Source: Pseudomonas sp.
GTDB taxonomy: Bacteria > Pseudomonadota > Gammaproteobacteria > Pseudomonadales > Pseudomonadaceae
Assembly: GCF_028293835.1 (NCBI RefSeq)
Contig: NZ_JAQGNX010000105.1
Span: forward strand, 1 to 64,000
Direction: 5' to 3'
DNA: 64,000 nucleotides
This document shows positions 27,103-36,669 of this stretch, piece by piece. A program made the position numbers and the translations under genes. Each line of letters begins with the position of its first letter. Position 1 is the stretch's first letter. Under the pieces are notes generated by a model. It was not told the origin of the DNA. It saw only the letters and a program-made list of their open reading frames with translations, and searched no databases.

Positions 27103-28866
27103 ATGAAAACTGACCGGGAGGCGAACGTACCGTTGCCCGGCCAGCCACTGGCTTTTTTGCTGCGCTATATCCGGCTAAGGCCCTGGCAGTTTGGCACGCT
27201 TTTTATATTAATCATTGGCGCCGCATTGTGCGCGGTGGCCGTGCAATACGGCATGAAGTTGCTGGTCGACATCATGACCCTGGGCGATCGCGCAACGGTT
27301 TCGATCTGGAAGCCGTTTACGCTGTTTATCAGCTTGATTGTTCTCGAGAACCTGTTGTGGCGCCTTGGCGGTTGGTTGGGGTCGCGTACCGTTATCGCCA
27401 GTTGTGCGGATTTGCGCGTTGACCTTTTCAATCATTTGACCGGTCACCCCATGCATTACTTTTCGACGCATTTTGCCGGGGCACTGGGAAATCGGATTTC
27501 GGCCACTGGGGCTGCTGCTGGAGGGATCTACGGCGGCTTTATCTGGAAAATCGTGCCGCCGTGCGTGGATTTCATCGGGGCGGTATTGCTGCTCAATAGC
27601 GTGAACGTCGGCATGGCGCTGGCGTTGATCGGTTGTGTGACGGTGGTCGCTACGCTGATCACCTTTTTTGGTGTCAGGGGCCGTGGGCGGCACATGAGCT
27701 TTGCTGCTCAGTCGGCGCGGGTAGGGGGCGAACTCGTTGACCTGGTGTCCAACGTATGGACCATCAAGGCCTTCTCCGCCAGAGCGCGGGAAGGCCAGCG
27801 CTTGTCTCAGGCGATTGGCGTAGAAGCCCAGGCGCAACGGCGCAGTTGGATCTATCTGGAGTCGGCGCGGATGCTGCACGACGTCTGCCTGTCGTTAATG
27901 GCGGGTGGCATGCTGGCCTGGGCGTTGCTGGAATGGCGCGCAGGCAGCGTAACGGCGGGTGATGTAGTAATGGTCAGCGCGCTGACATTCCGGATTTTGC
28001 ATGGCTCCCGGGACTTGGCCCTGGCCTTGGTGGACGCCGCCCAGCAGATGGGTGCCATTGCCGAAACCTTACGCATCATCATTCAGCCTTACGCGTTGCT
28101 GGACGTCGATACCGAACTGTCCACTTCCCAAGGCAACATCGAGCTGGTCGACGTGGGTTACCAATACCCGGGCGGTCGACGGGTTTTCGAGCATTTGTCG
28201 CTGTTTATTCCGGCGGGGCAGCGGGTGGGTATCGTGGGGTCTTCCGGGGCCGGTAAATCGACGCTGATCGGCTTGATTCAACGCCTCGATGATGTGTCCA
28301 GCGGCATTATCCTGATTGATCAACGGGACATTCGCACGGTCAGCCAGGACAGCCTGCGCCGTCAGATTTCGGTGGTGCCTCAAGAGGCGGCGCTGTTTAA
28401 CCGCAGTATTTACGAGAATATTCGCTACGGTCGTCCGGACGCCGATCACGAGGAAGTACTGGCCGCCGCGCGGCATGCCTATTGCGATGAGTTCATCCGA
28501 CAACTGCCCCAGGGCTACGAAACACTGGTGGGAGAGCGTGGGGTGATGCTGTCCGGTGGCCAACGCCAGCGGTTGGGTTTGGCGAGAGCATTTCTCAAAG
28601 CCGCCCCGGTTTTGATTCTGGACGAGGCCACCTCGGCGCTGGATTCTCAATCCGAAGCTATCATCAAGACAGCCTTGGGCGATCTGATGAAAAACCGCAC
28701 GGTGTTGGCCGTCGCGCATCGGTTGTCTACGGTGGCAAACTTCGACCGCGTGATTGTGTTGCAAGATGGGCGTGTCGTCGAGGATGGCAGTCCTGGCGAT
28801 CTGTTGCATAACGGCGGGGCGTATGAGGCGCTTTGGGTCGCCCAGGCGCTGCCGCAAAAGTCCTGA
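27103..28866 (+). CDS. ABC exporter, fused membrane and ATPase domains
   Basis: 587 residues: six membrane helices (about 20-310), then an ATPase with Walker A GSSGAGKST (379-387), signature LSGGQRQR (483-490) and Walker B VLILDEATSALD. This is the MsbA/PglK-type homodimeric exporter. Its ATG directly follows the stop of the GH1-like gene (tagatg), so the four genes form one transcript. It may flip a lipid-linked galactofuranose-containing product; the cargo is inference. Confidence 0.88.
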   Translation: MKTDREANVPLPGQPLAFLLRYIRLRPWQFGTLFILIIGAALCAVAVQYGMKLLVDIMTLGDRATVSIWKPFTLFISLIVLENLLWRLGGWLGSRTVIASCADLRVDLFNHLTGHPMHYFSTHFAGALGNRISATGAAAGGIYGGFIWKIVPPCVDFIGAVLLLNSVNVGMALALIGCVTVVATLITFFGVRGRGRHMSFAAQSARVGGELVDLVSNVWTIKAFSARAREGQRLSQAIGVEAQAQRRSWIYLESARMLHDVCLSLMAGGMLAWALLEWRAGSVTAGDVVMVSALTFRILHGSRDLALALVDAAQQMGAIAETLRIIIQPYALLDVDTELSTSQGNIELVDVGYQYPGGRRVFEHLSLFIPAGQRVGIVGSSGAGKSTLIGLIQRLDDVSSGIILIDQRDIRTVSQDSLRRQISVVPQEAALFNRSIYENIRYGRPDADHEEVLAAARHAYCDEFIRQLPQGYETLVGERGVMLSGGQRQRLGLARAFLKAAPVLILDEATSALDSQSEAIIKTALGDLMKNRTVLAVAHRLSTVANFDRVIVLQDGRVVEDGSPGDLLHNGGAYEALWVAQALPQKS

Positions 28867-28942
28867 TGAACCCTACGTCGCTTAACCTCATAAACTGGAT
28901 GGCGATACTGATATCGGATGGAACTCGCTCCCGGCAGCGGTA

Positions 28943-29000
28943 TCCACCGATTGGAGTGCCAAATGGATGTCCATCGATGGCCGTTAGTATGAAGGGTGGA
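28943..29000 (+). promoter_or_regulatory. Possible structured mntH leader
   Basis: TCCACC (28943-28948) can pair with GGTGGA (28995-29000), which is part of the mntH ribosome site. It would enclose TTGG-AGTG-CCAA (28951-28962) and ATGG-ATGT-CCAT (28963-28974). Stems are only 4-6 bases, so this is suggestive only. CCATCGATGG at 28971-28980 is also a perfect palindrome. Confidence 0.25.
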
Positions 29001-29002
29001 CA

Positions 29003-30355
29003 ATGAGCGCACCGGACAATAACGAACAGGCGGTCGTGGGCCGCTGCGAGCCTGCGCCCCCGGTCCGAAAGCTTAGCCTGGGTGCGTTGAACGGCAGCAT
29101 CGCCTTGCCCAAGGCCCGGCATTGGTTTCGGCGGCTTCTGGCGTTCACCGGACCGGGCTATATGGTCGCTGTCGGTTACATGGACCCGGGCAACTGGGCC
29201 ACCGACATCGCCGGCGGATCGCAGTTTGGCTATCTGCTGCTGTCAGTCATTTTGCTTTCAAGCTTGATGGCAATTTTGCTCCAGGCGCTGGCGGCACGCT
29301 TGGGCATCGCCACCGGTATGGATCTGGCGCAGGCGTGTCGAGAGCAATACAGTCGGCCCGTATGTATCGGCCTGTGGCTGGCCTGCGAAACGGCGATAGT
29401 GGCGTGCGACTTGGCCGAGGTCATCGGCACGGCCATTGCGCTCAATTTGCTGTTCGGTTTGCCCATGCTGTGGGGGGTTATAGTCTCCGTTGCCGATGTG
29501 TTCCTGATTTTGATGCTGATGGGACGCGGCTTTCGCGCCCTTGAAGCCTTTGTAATCGCCTTGTTAACCATCATTTTTGTCTGTTTCGGGGCGCAGATGG
29601 TGCTTGCCCAGCCTTCAATCAGCGACATAATCGGCGGTTTCATTCCCCGTGCGCAGATCGTTACCGACCCTATTGCGCTGTACCTGGCCATTGGCATCGT
29701 CGGCGCCACGGTGATGCCCCATAACCTTTATCTGCATTCGTCCATTGTGCAAACCCGCGCCTACCCACGAACCGTGGCCGGTCGCAAAATCGGGCTGCGT
29801 TGGGCGGTGGTGGACAGCAGCGTGGCGCTGATGCTGGCACTGTTTGTTAATGCCGCGATCCTGATTACCTCGGCCGAGGTTTTCAACAAGGCAGGTCGCA
29901 CCGATGTTCTGGACATCGAACAGGCCTATCACTTGTTATCGCCAATGCTGGGGGTTGGCGTGGCCTCGACCTTATTTGCCGTGGCGCTGTTGGCGTCGGG
30001 TATCAATTCGACGGTGACGGCCACGTTGGCCGGCCAAATCGTGATGGAAGGCTTTCTTCAGCTCAAAGTTCCTGATTGGGCGCGGCGGCTGCTGACCCGT
30101 GGCTTGGCAATCATTCCGGTGATCGTCGTGACCCTTCTGTACGGACCCAGCGGCACGACCAAACTGCTGGTATTTAGCCAGGTCGTGCTGTCAATGCAGC
30201 TGCCATTCGCGGTTATTCCTCTGGTGCGCTTCGTTTCCAGTCGCACGCTCATGGGGGAATTCGTGACGGGACGCTGGCTGACTTTTATGGCGTGGGGCGT
30301 TACGTTGGTGATTGTTGTTTTGAATGTGGAGTTGTTGGCCATAACGTTTGGGTGA
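29003..30355 (+). CDS. mntH: Nramp-family divalent metal (Mn2+/Fe2+) transporter
   Basis: 450 residues, about 11 helices. The metal-site motifs are DPGNW (61-65) in helix 1 and MPHN (238-241) in helix 6, as in MntH/DraNramp. About 40 polar residues precede helix 1. It uses the proton gradient to import manganese. A GAAGGGTGGA ribosome site lies just before the ATG. It appears to be a single-gene unit; no MntR-like box was recognised upstream. Confidence 0.94.
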   Translation: MSAPDNNEQAVVGRCEPAPPVRKLSLGALNGSIALPKARHWFRRLLAFTGPGYMVAVGYMDPGNWATDIAGGSQFGYLLLSVILLSSLMAILLQALAARLGIATGMDLAQACREQYSRPVCIGLWLACETAIVACDLAEVIGTAIALNLLFGLPMLWGVIVSVADVFLILMLMGRGFRALEAFVIALLTIIFVCFGAQMVLAQPSISDIIGGFIPRAQIVTDPIALYLAIGIVGATVMPHNLYLHSSIVQTRAYPRTVAGRKIGLRWAVVDSSVALMLALFVNAAILITSAEVFNKAGRTDVLDIEQAYHLLSPMLGVGVASTLFAVALLASGINSTVTATLAGQIVMEGFLQLKVPDWARRLLTRGLAIIPVIVVTLLYGPSGTTKLLVFSQVVLSMQLPFAVIPLVRFVSSRTLMGEFVTGRWLTFMAWGVTLVIVVLNVELLAITFG

Positions 30356-30516
30356 GGGAGAAAGAATCAGGCTGATGGCGTTTCAGTTGCAATTTAATCG
30401 CGCTTTGCCCGGACGGTACTTCAGCAAACAGTCCGTCCAGTTAATTTGCCGTTACGACTGGACCTTTCCCCACGATAAGCAATCATTAGTGCATGATTAT
30501 CAAAAAGGAACTGTGC

Positions 30517-31080
30517 ATGCTTATCCGGACATTAGCACTTGCCACTTTGATTACCGCTGCAGTCGGCCCCGCGTTGGCCGCCGACAGTGACGGGCCCTTG
30601 GTTCAGGATCGCGGGAAATCTCGCCCTTTGATTATCATTGCGCCAAGTTCCGCAGACCCCACTGTGGTCAGCATGAAAAAGGCTTTGGACGACCCCGCCA
30701 ATCGTGCGGCTTTTAATGAGCGCAACATGGTGCTTTACACCGTGCTCAACCTCATCGGCCAGCGCGACGGCAAGAATATGGACGCGCAGACCACCATGGC
30801 TTTGATCCGTGAGCTGAATCTGGGCGCAGGCGGTCAAGCCAAAGTCATTCTGGTGGGTAAAGACGGCGAGAAGAAACTTGAGCACTCCGGACCGATTGAT
30901 CCGAAAGAGTTGTTCAGTACAATCGATCAAATGCCCATGGGCGAAAAAGAAGCACCGGCTAGCGCTACGACCCCGGCACCTGCTGCTCCCGACGCCGCTC
31001 CGGCGCCAACTACCAAGGCCGGTAAATCGACCAAGGCTGGCAAGGCGCCCCCGGCTCCGGCCAAGTCACTGGATGATTGA
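30517..31080 (+). CDS. Periplasmic DUF4174-type protein
   Basis: 187 residues with a Sec signal ending ALAADS (about residue 22). The core is a thioredoxin-like fold lacking the CXXC pair: RPLIIIAPSSADPTVVSMKK, then LGAGGQAKVILVGKDGEKKLEHSG, as in DUF4174. The C-terminal 45 residues are an Ala/Pro/Lys-rich low-complexity tail. AAGGAA is 6 bases before ATG 30517; ATG 30493 would precede the signal and has no ribosome site. Function unknown. Confidence 0.8.
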   Translation: MLIRTLALATLITAAVGPALAADSDGPLVQDRGKSRPLIIIAPSSADPTVVSMKKALDDPANRAAFNERNMVLYTVLNLIGQRDGKNMDAQTTMALIRELNLGAGGQAKVILVGKDGEKKLEHSGPIDPKELFSTIDQMPMGEKEAPASATTPAPAAPDAAPAPTTKAGKSTKAGKAPPAPAKSLDD

Positions 31081-31144
31081 GCATGCTGCGACGCGGTTCA
31101 TCAGGCAGACCTAGTCCCGTTTTATCGCGCAGGCCGACGGCTTA

Positions 31145-33100
31145 TTAGCTGGTTGAGGACGCTTTGCGGGGCGTTGCAGAGCGTTTTGCGGTGGGTGGCT
31201 TGCCTGCCGCTGGCTTTCGTTTTTTCTTCCACGCCGCACCGCTTCGGCCCGACGGGCTTGCCGGGCCGCTGATGGTCAACTGCAAGCCAGTGCAGCGTGC
31301 CACCTGTTTGGTCATCCAGGCCGATTGTTTGGCGACGAACTCTTCCAGGGTCATTTCGCCACTTTGTACCATGTCCAATGCCTGCTCCCAGATCGCGGTG
31401 GTTCCCGGATCGGCGATGGCCCGTGGCACGGCATCGATCAGGCTAAACGCGGCAGGGGAGGCTGCCAATGCTTTACCCACCTTGTTCAAATAGCCACGGT
31501 CTAGCAACCCCTGGATGATGCCCGCTCGAGTCGCCTCGGTCCCGATACCGGTGGTGTCTTTGAGTTTTTGCTTGAGTCGCGGATCGCTGACCAGTTTGGC
31601 GACATTTTTCATGGCCTTGATCAGATCGCCTTCCGTGAACGGTTTGGGCGGCTGAGTCCATAAGTCCTTCAGCGTGACATTCTCGACCGCAAATTCCTGT
31701 CCTTCCCTGAGAGCTGGAAGTGCTTGGGGAGCGGGCGCTTCATTGGCTTTGCCGGGTGCAAGCGCCTGGGGCAGCGCGCGCTTCCAGCCGGGTTCGACAA
31801 TGCATTTGCCCACCGCCCGCAACGCTTGCCCGGTGCAATCAAAATCGGCTTGGGTTCGATCATATTCATGGTTTGGCAGAAACTGCGCCAGATAACGCGC
31901 GCGGATCAAGGTATAGACGGCGCGTTGCTTGCTCGCCAGACGTCCTGGGTCAACCGTGGCGGCAGTCGGAATAATGCCGTGGTGCGCATTGACCTTAGTG
32001 TCGTTCCAGGCCCTGGAGCGACGCTGTGGGTCCAGATGCTTCATTAGCTCTGCCAGGCCCGGATCGGCACGGCCCAGCCCGGCCAGGATTGCCGGAGCCT
32101 CGCTGTGCTGACTCAACGGCAGATAGCCGCAATCGCTGCGCGGGTAGGTGATGATTTTGTATTGCTCGTACAGCGACTGCGCGATATCCAGGGTTTCCTG
32201 AGCGCCCAGCCCAAGCTTTTTCGAGCAGACTTCCTGCAATGTCCCCAAATCAAACAGCAATGGCGGCGCCTCACGCATGCGTTCGGTTCGCAGTTTGATG
32301 ACTCGGGCAGTGTTGGCGCTGCTTAATGCCGCTGCCGCCTCTTTGGCCAAGGTCGGATTCTGGCAGCGGCCATGTTCATCGCAGACGTCTTCTGGCGCAA
32401 TCCACTGCGCGGCAAACGACGTACCGTCGCTCAGCAACTGGACGTCGATGGACCAATACGGAACCGGCACGAAGTCAGCGATGCTGCGGTCGCGGTCCAC
32501 CACCAAGCGCAGGGTGGGCGTTTGCACCCGGCCCACCGGCAACACGCCCTGATAGCCGGACTGACGGCCGAGCAGGGTGAACAGCCGGCTCATGTTCATG
32601 CCGATCAACCAGTCTGCCCGGGACCGACCCAGCGCCGAGTGGTACAGACTGAAGGTTTCGGCGCCTGGTTTAAGCGCGGCCAGGGCCTTGCGAATCGAGG
32701 CGTCGTCCAGCGCGGAGAGCCACAAGCGTTGAATCGGTCCGCGATAGCGACAGTGTTCCACCAGTTCCCGGGCGATCATCTCGCCCTCGCGGTCGGCGTC
32801 GGTAGCGATCACCAGTTCCTGAGCCTCGTTCAGCAGGCGTTTCACGGCCTTGAACTGGCTGGCGGTCTTGGACTTGACAAGCATCTTCCATTTGGCGGGG
32901 ATGATCGGTAGATCTGCCAACACCCAGCGTTTATAGCGTTCGTCGTAAGCGTCTGGCGGTGCGGCCTCCAGCAGATGGCCGATGCACCAGGTTACCGTGA
33001 TGTCCGACCCAAGCCAGCAGCCATCGCCACGTCGGGTCGCACCGAGTACTTTGGCGATATCTTTGGCCTGAGAAGGTTTTTCGCACAGGAACAGCCGCAT
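31145..33100 (-). CDS. topB: DNA topoisomerase III
   Basis: 651 residues, close to E. coli TopB (653). The TOPRIM domain contains EKPSQAKDIA (7-16) and the metal site DADREGE (101-107). The active-site Tyr319 is in ITYPRSD. A basic Lys/Arg/Pro-rich tail (about 620-651) replaces zinc fingers. The type IA enzyme decatenates single-stranded DNA intermediates in replication and recombination. It is monocistronic and convergent with the DUF4174 gene. Confidence 0.96.
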   Translation of the reverse strand: MRLFLCEKPSQAKDIAKVLGATRRGDGCWLGSDITVTWCIGHLLEAAPPDAYDERYKRWVLADLPIIPAKWKMLVKSKTASQFKAVKRLLNEAQELVIATDADREGEMIARELVEHCRYRGPIQRLWLSALDDASIRKALAALKPGAETFSLYHSALGRSRADWLIGMNMSRLFTLLGRQSGYQGVLPVGRVQTPTLRLVVDRDRSIADFVPVPYWSIDVQLLSDGTSFAAQWIAPEDVCDEHGRCQNPTLAKEAAAALSSANTARVIKLRTERMREAPPLLFDLGTLQEVCSKKLGLGAQETLDIAQSLYEQYKIITYPRSDCGYLPLSQHSEAPAILAGLGRADPGLAELMKHLDPQRRSRAWNDTKVNAHHGIIPTAATVDPGRLASKQRAVYTLIRARYLAQFLPNHEYDRTQADFDCTGQALRAVGKCIVEPGWKRALPQALAPGKANEAPAPQALPALREGQEFAVENVTLKDLWTQPPKPFTEGDLIKAMKNVAKLVSDPRLKQKLKDTTGIGTEATRAGIIQGLLDRGYLNKVGKALAASPAAFSLIDAVPRAIADPGTTAIWEQALDMVQSGEMTLEEFVAKQSAWMTKQVARCTGLQLTISGPASPSGRSGAAWKKKRKPAAGKPPTAKRSATPRKASSTS

Positions 33101-33194
33101 GTTTTTCCGTTTTGGTTGCTGCGGGAAGAACGTGCAGCATGCGCAGTGTTGACCGATCAGGCAAGCTTTATCTGTATGGATATACAGCTAAAGA

Positions 33195-34145
33195 TTACCC
33201 AGGCATCGGTACGGGGGTGAGCACCGGCTGGTTGGCAAAATGCGCTGTCAGGTTTTGCAGGGCAAGTTGCGCCGTTGCTGCCACAGCCTCTGGCGAGCGG
33301 CCTGCGATGTGTGGGGTGAAGATGATGTTGGTCAGTGTGGCAAATTCTGCGGGCACCTCGGGTTCGCCATCCAGTACGTCCAGGGCTGCCCCGGCAATGC
33401 GTTTTTGTTGAAGCGCATCGATCAACGCGGCGGTGTCGACGACGCTGCCGCGGGAGATGTTGATCAGGAAACCGCCGCAACCCAGTGCTGCCAATACCGA
33501 TGCGTTGACCAGGTGCCGGGTAGTCGCGCCGCCGGGTGTAGCGATCACAACGAAGTCGGCCCAGGTGGCCAGTTCTTCCGGGGTCTCGCAATAGGCATAA
33601 GGCGTGTCTGCGACAGGTGTGCGGTTGTGGTAGCTAATCTGCATGTTGAAGCCGTTTTTGGCCCGTTGGGCAATTTGTTTGCCGATATTTCCGAGGCCAA
33701 GGACGCCGAGTTTTTTACCGGAAACCATAGGCCGTGGTTGGCGAGATTGTGCCCACTCGCCGCGACGTACCGCTGCGTCCGCTTGGGGAATGCCTCGGGC
33801 AATGGACATCAATAGCGCCATGGCATGGTCGGCGACGGACGCGTCGTTGGTGCCAGCGCCGTTGCTGACAATGATCCCCCGCGCCTGGGCCGCAACCAGG
33901 TCAATTTTTTCGTAACCTGCACCCAGGGCGCAGATGATTTCTACTGCGGGGAAGCTGGCGATTTCGTCGGCAGTGAAACCGGTTGAGCCATTGGTCAGCA
34001 CGGCGCGGATGTCAGTGCCATAGGTGATAGCGGCGTTTGCCCGATCGTGTGGTGTGGTGGCAAGACAAAGGTCGAACCCGGCAGATTCAAAGCTGGCCAG
34101 GCCGTTCGGGTTGACTTCGATCAGGATCAACAGTGGTATCGACAT
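33195..34145 (-). CDS. D-isomer-specific 2-hydroxyacid dehydrogenase
   Basis: 316 residues. NAD(P)-binding GVLGLGNIGKQIA is at about 145-157. Catalytic residues are Arg in NISRGSVVDT, Glu in DGEPEVP and His in PHIAGRSPEA. The family reduces glyoxylate, hydroxypyruvate or 2-ketogluconate and related 2-ketoacids. The Ala-Gly-Arg after the catalytic His is seen in the glyoxylate/hydroxypyruvate branch. No substrate gene is adjacent; a REP unit lies upstream. Confidence 0.9.
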   Translation of the reverse strand: MSIPLLILIEVNPNGLASFESAGFDLCLATTPHDRANAAITYGTDIRAVLTNGSTGFTADEIASFPAVEIICALGAGYEKIDLVAAQARGIIVSNGAGTNDASVADHAMALLMSIARGIPQADAAVRRGEWAQSRQPRPMVSGKKLGVLGLGNIGKQIAQRAKNGFNMQISYHNRTPVADTPYAYCETPEELATWADFVVIATPGGATTRHLVNASVLAALGCGGFLINISRGSVVDTAALIDALQQKRIAGAALDVLDGEPEVPAEFATLTNIIFTPHIAGRSPEAVAATAQLALQNLTAHFANQPVLTPVPMPG

Positions 34146-34173
34146 TTTGCAATCCCCTCGCTCACAACCGCCT

Positions 34174-34242
34174 CTGTTGGAGCCAACTTGTTGACGAAAC
34201 GCCCTATGCGGTAATGCTTCGCCAACATGTTGGCCCCTACAG
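34174..34242. repeat. REP palindrome (gccaac/gttggc class)
   Basis: The arms GTTGGAGCCAACTTGTTGAC and CGCCAACATGTTGGCCCCTAC are separated by about 25 bases. It lies between the divergent dehydrogenase and DUF2252 genes. The ~100 bases after it hold the inverted pair CTTAAGC (34267) / GCTTAAG (34323). Confidence 0.75.
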
Positions 34243-34351
34243 GTTGCGCAGATTCAATGGTGCGCCCTTAAGCTGCTTGCTGAAACAAAATGAAACGAAT
34301 CCATAATCATTTAAGTCTATTGGGCTTAAGACAACTCAGAAAGAAGCCGCA

Positions 34352-35542
34352 ATGAAACTACCGCGTCCCCAAGACCGTCTCGCGCTGCTGGAACGCCGGC
34401 GTAATGAAAAAATGGCCCGTTCGGCTCATGCCTATGTACGCGGTAATACGGTTCAATTTTACCAGTGGCTCAACAGCCAACGCGGCCGGAGCCTACCTCA
34501 CGGCCCCAGCGTGTGGATTTGTGGCGATTGTCACGTCGGCAATCTGGGACCAACCGGGGATATTCGCGGCCATATCGACATTAACATCCGCGACCTGGAC
34601 CAGGCGGTGATTGGCAATCCGACCCATGACCTGGTGCGGCTTGCGCTTTCCCTGGCGATGGCGGCCCGAGGTTCGGACCTGCCGGGTGTCACCACCGCAC
34701 GCATGCTGGAAGAGATGATGCGCGGCTATGAGCAGGCGTTTGTCAAAGGGCAAGGTGAACAACCTGAACGTCCCAAGCAAGTGAAGGGCAGTATGCGTAC
34801 CGCGGTGCAGCGCACATGGAAACATTTGGCCCGGGAACGTATCGACAACGAGCGTCCGACAATTCCGTTGGGCAAAAGCTTCTGGCCGCTGTCCCGCGCG
34901 GAAAAAGCCGAGATTAAACTGCTCTGCGCCACGCCTGAAATGCATAGGTTGGTCACCTCATTGAGAGGTCGCCCCAACGACGCTCGTGTTGAGCTGCTGG
35001 ACTCGGCGTACTGGGTCAAAGGCTGCAGCTCGCTGGGATTGATGCGCTATGCGGTGCTGCTGGGCGTTGGAGACGATGACCAACAGGATCACTGCCTGAT
35101 CGATGTGAAGGAGGCCGTCGCTGCCGCTGCGCCCCGTGCCTCCCGGGCTCATATGCCCCGCGATAATGCCCGTCGGGTGGTGGAAGGCGCCCGCCACCTG
35201 TCACCGGCGTTGGGTGATCGTATGTTAGCCACACGCTTTCTCGACCATGGTGTGTTCATTCGTGAACTGTTGCCCCAAGACATGAAGTTGCAGATGGACA
35301 CGCTGAATGAAACTGACGCCATGCGCGCTGCGGGTTACCTGGCGCGCATAGTCGGCAACGCCCATGCCCGGCAGATGGATGACGACATGCGAAAAAGCTG
35401 GCTGGCGGATTTGCAGCTCAACCGCTCCAAGACCCTGGATGCGCCTTCATGGTTGTGGACCAGCGTCGTGCAGTTGGTCGGTAGCCATGAAGAGGGTTAT
35501 CTCGAGCATTGCCGTCGTTATGCATTGGAAACCGCACGCTGA
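34352..35542 (+). CDS. DUF2252 protein, kinase-like fold
   Basis: 396 residues, soluble. The family motif VWICGDCHVGNLGPTG (about 54-69) resembles the HGDxHxxN catalytic loop of aminoglycoside-phosphotransferase-like kinases, followed by IDINIRDLDQAVIGNPTHDLVRL, which resembles the metal-binding Asp region. Later VGNAHARQMDD is also conserved. The function of DUF2252 is unknown; small-molecule phosphorylation is a reasonable guess from the motif order. The gene is alone upstream of a structured leader. Confidence 0.85.
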   Translation: MKLPRPQDRLALLERRRNEKMARSAHAYVRGNTVQFYQWLNSQRGRSLPHGPSVWICGDCHVGNLGPTGDIRGHIDINIRDLDQAVIGNPTHDLVRLALSLAMAARGSDLPGVTTARMLEEMMRGYEQAFVKGQGEQPERPKQVKGSMRTAVQRTWKHLARERIDNERPTIPLGKSFWPLSRAEKAEIKLLCATPEMHRLVTSLRGRPNDARVELLDSAYWVKGCSSLGLMRYAVLLGVGDDDQQDHCLIDVKEAVAAAAPRASRAHMPRDNARRVVEGARHLSPALGDRMLATRFLDHGVFIRELLPQDMKLQMDTLNETDAMRAAGYLARIVGNAHARQMDDDMRKSWLADLQLNRSKTLDAPSWLWTSVVQLVGSHEEGYLEHCRRYALETAR

Positions 35543-35637
35543 GACCGGTGAAGGTGTTTTAGGCGCCGTGGCTCCCTACAGGCAGCACCTCGGTCAGTCA
35601 GATACACCGCGTAGCCAGCTGCACAGCAGCAATCGAT

Positions 35638-35697
35638 TGACTGCATTCAGGGGCAGGCGTAAAAAATGGCCCCTGCTTATGGGCCCAGGTGCAGTCA
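35638..35697 (+). promoter_or_regulatory. Nested hairpin leader covering the start region of the pyrroline reductase gene
   Basis: The outer stem TGACTGCA (35638-35645) / TGCAGTCA (35690-35697) is a perfect 8 bases; the inner stem CAGGGGC (35648-35654) / GCCCCTG (35669-35675) is a perfect 7 bases. The outer stem ends 4 bases before ATG 35702 and overlaps the only ribosome-site-like sequence (AGGTG, 35687-35691). This fits translational control by RNA structure; the ligand or factor is unknown. Confidence 0.5.
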
Positions 35698-35701
35698 CGA
35701 C

Positions 35702-36607
35702 ATGAAAGTATTCAACGAAATTGAAACCGCTCGACTTATGCCTATCCGCGAGTTGATCGATGCCTTGCGCATTGCCGCCCAACAGGTCATCGATGGCGAT
35801 ATCGTCAGCCCGGAACGTCTGGTGGTTGCCCTGAAAGAGGGCGGTGTGATGCTGTCAATGCCGGCCACGGCGGATGACATCGCCATTCATAAACTGGTGA
35901 ACGTAAACCCGCGCAACCGCCATCACGGTTTGCCAACGATCCATGGGCAAGTGGTCGCCTGTGATGCGTTGAGCGGCGTCATGTTGTTTCAGGTGGACGG
36001 CCCGACCGTGACCGGCAGACGAACCGCTGCGGTGACGCTGCTCGGCATCAGTTGCCTGCTGCCGCAAGCGCCGCGTTCGGTGCTGATCATTGGCGGTGGC
36101 AAGCAAGCGGCCAATCATGTGGAGGCGATTGCCGAGGTATACCCTGAAGCCACTATTCGCGTGCGCGGCAGCTCCCTGCAAAGTGCCCAGGCGTTTGTTG
36201 ATCGCTTCAAAGCCAGCGCACCCAACCTGGTGATCGAAGACCTCAGCAATCAATCGACTGCCGACGTCGTGATTACCGTCACCACCAGTAAAACACCGGT
36301 GTACCTTGAGCCAGCCCATCCCGGTTGCCTGGTGATTGGCGTTGGCGCGTTCACCCCGGACGCCGCCGAGATTTCCGCCAAGGTGATCAATGCCAGCACG
36401 GTATATGTAGACGACCCCTTGGGCGCTACCCACGAAGCGGGCGACCTGATCCTGGCCAACATCGATTGGACCCGGGTTAAATCCCTGGCCTCTGCGCTCA
36501 TCGACAAACCTGACTTTTCAAAACCGATCGTGCTTAAAACCGTAGGCACCGGTGCCTGGGATCTGGCGGCGTGCCGGGTGATCAGAGCCAATCTTGAACG
36601 GAGCTGA
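35702..36607 (+). CDS. Delta1-pyrroline-2-carboxylate reductase / ornithine cyclodeaminase family protein
   Basis: 301 residues, mu-crystallin/OCD fold. The substrate region has [21 protein letters not shown] (about 49-69) with the family Lys, and the NAD(P)-binding loop is [17 protein letters not shown] (about 125-141), followed by [12 protein letters not shown]. The Thr/Ser-rich loop and the lack of classical ornithine cyclodeaminase residues favour reduction of pyrroline-2-carboxylate or piperideine-2-carboxylate, as in proline/lysine D-isomer catabolism. This is family knowledge, not proof. A structured leader lies just upstream and selD follows after 62 bases. Confidence 0.82.
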   Translation: MKVFNEIETARLMPIRELIDALRIAAQQVIDGDIVSPERLVVALKEGGVMLSMPATADDIAIHKLVNVNPRNRHHGLPTIHGQVVACDALSGVMLFQVDGPTVTGRRTAAVTLLGISCLLPQAPRSVLIIGGGKQAANHVEAIAEVYPEATIRVRGSSLQSAQAFVDRFKASAPNLVIEDLSNQSTADVVITVTTSKTPVYLEPAHPGCLVIGVGAFTPDAAEISAKVINASTVYVDDPLGATHEAGDLILANIDWTRVKSLASALIDKPDFSKPIVLKTVGTGAWDLAACRVIRANLERS

Positions 36608-36669
36608 TCAGCGCCTGGATGGGTAGCGCCTCTGGTAGTATCGGCGCACTTGAAATTCAGAGGTGCCCC

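Noticed and set aside
30348..30590. 80-codon rightward open frame after mntH
   Set aside because: Overlaps the signal peptide of the DUF4174 protein in another frame; composition does not look coding.
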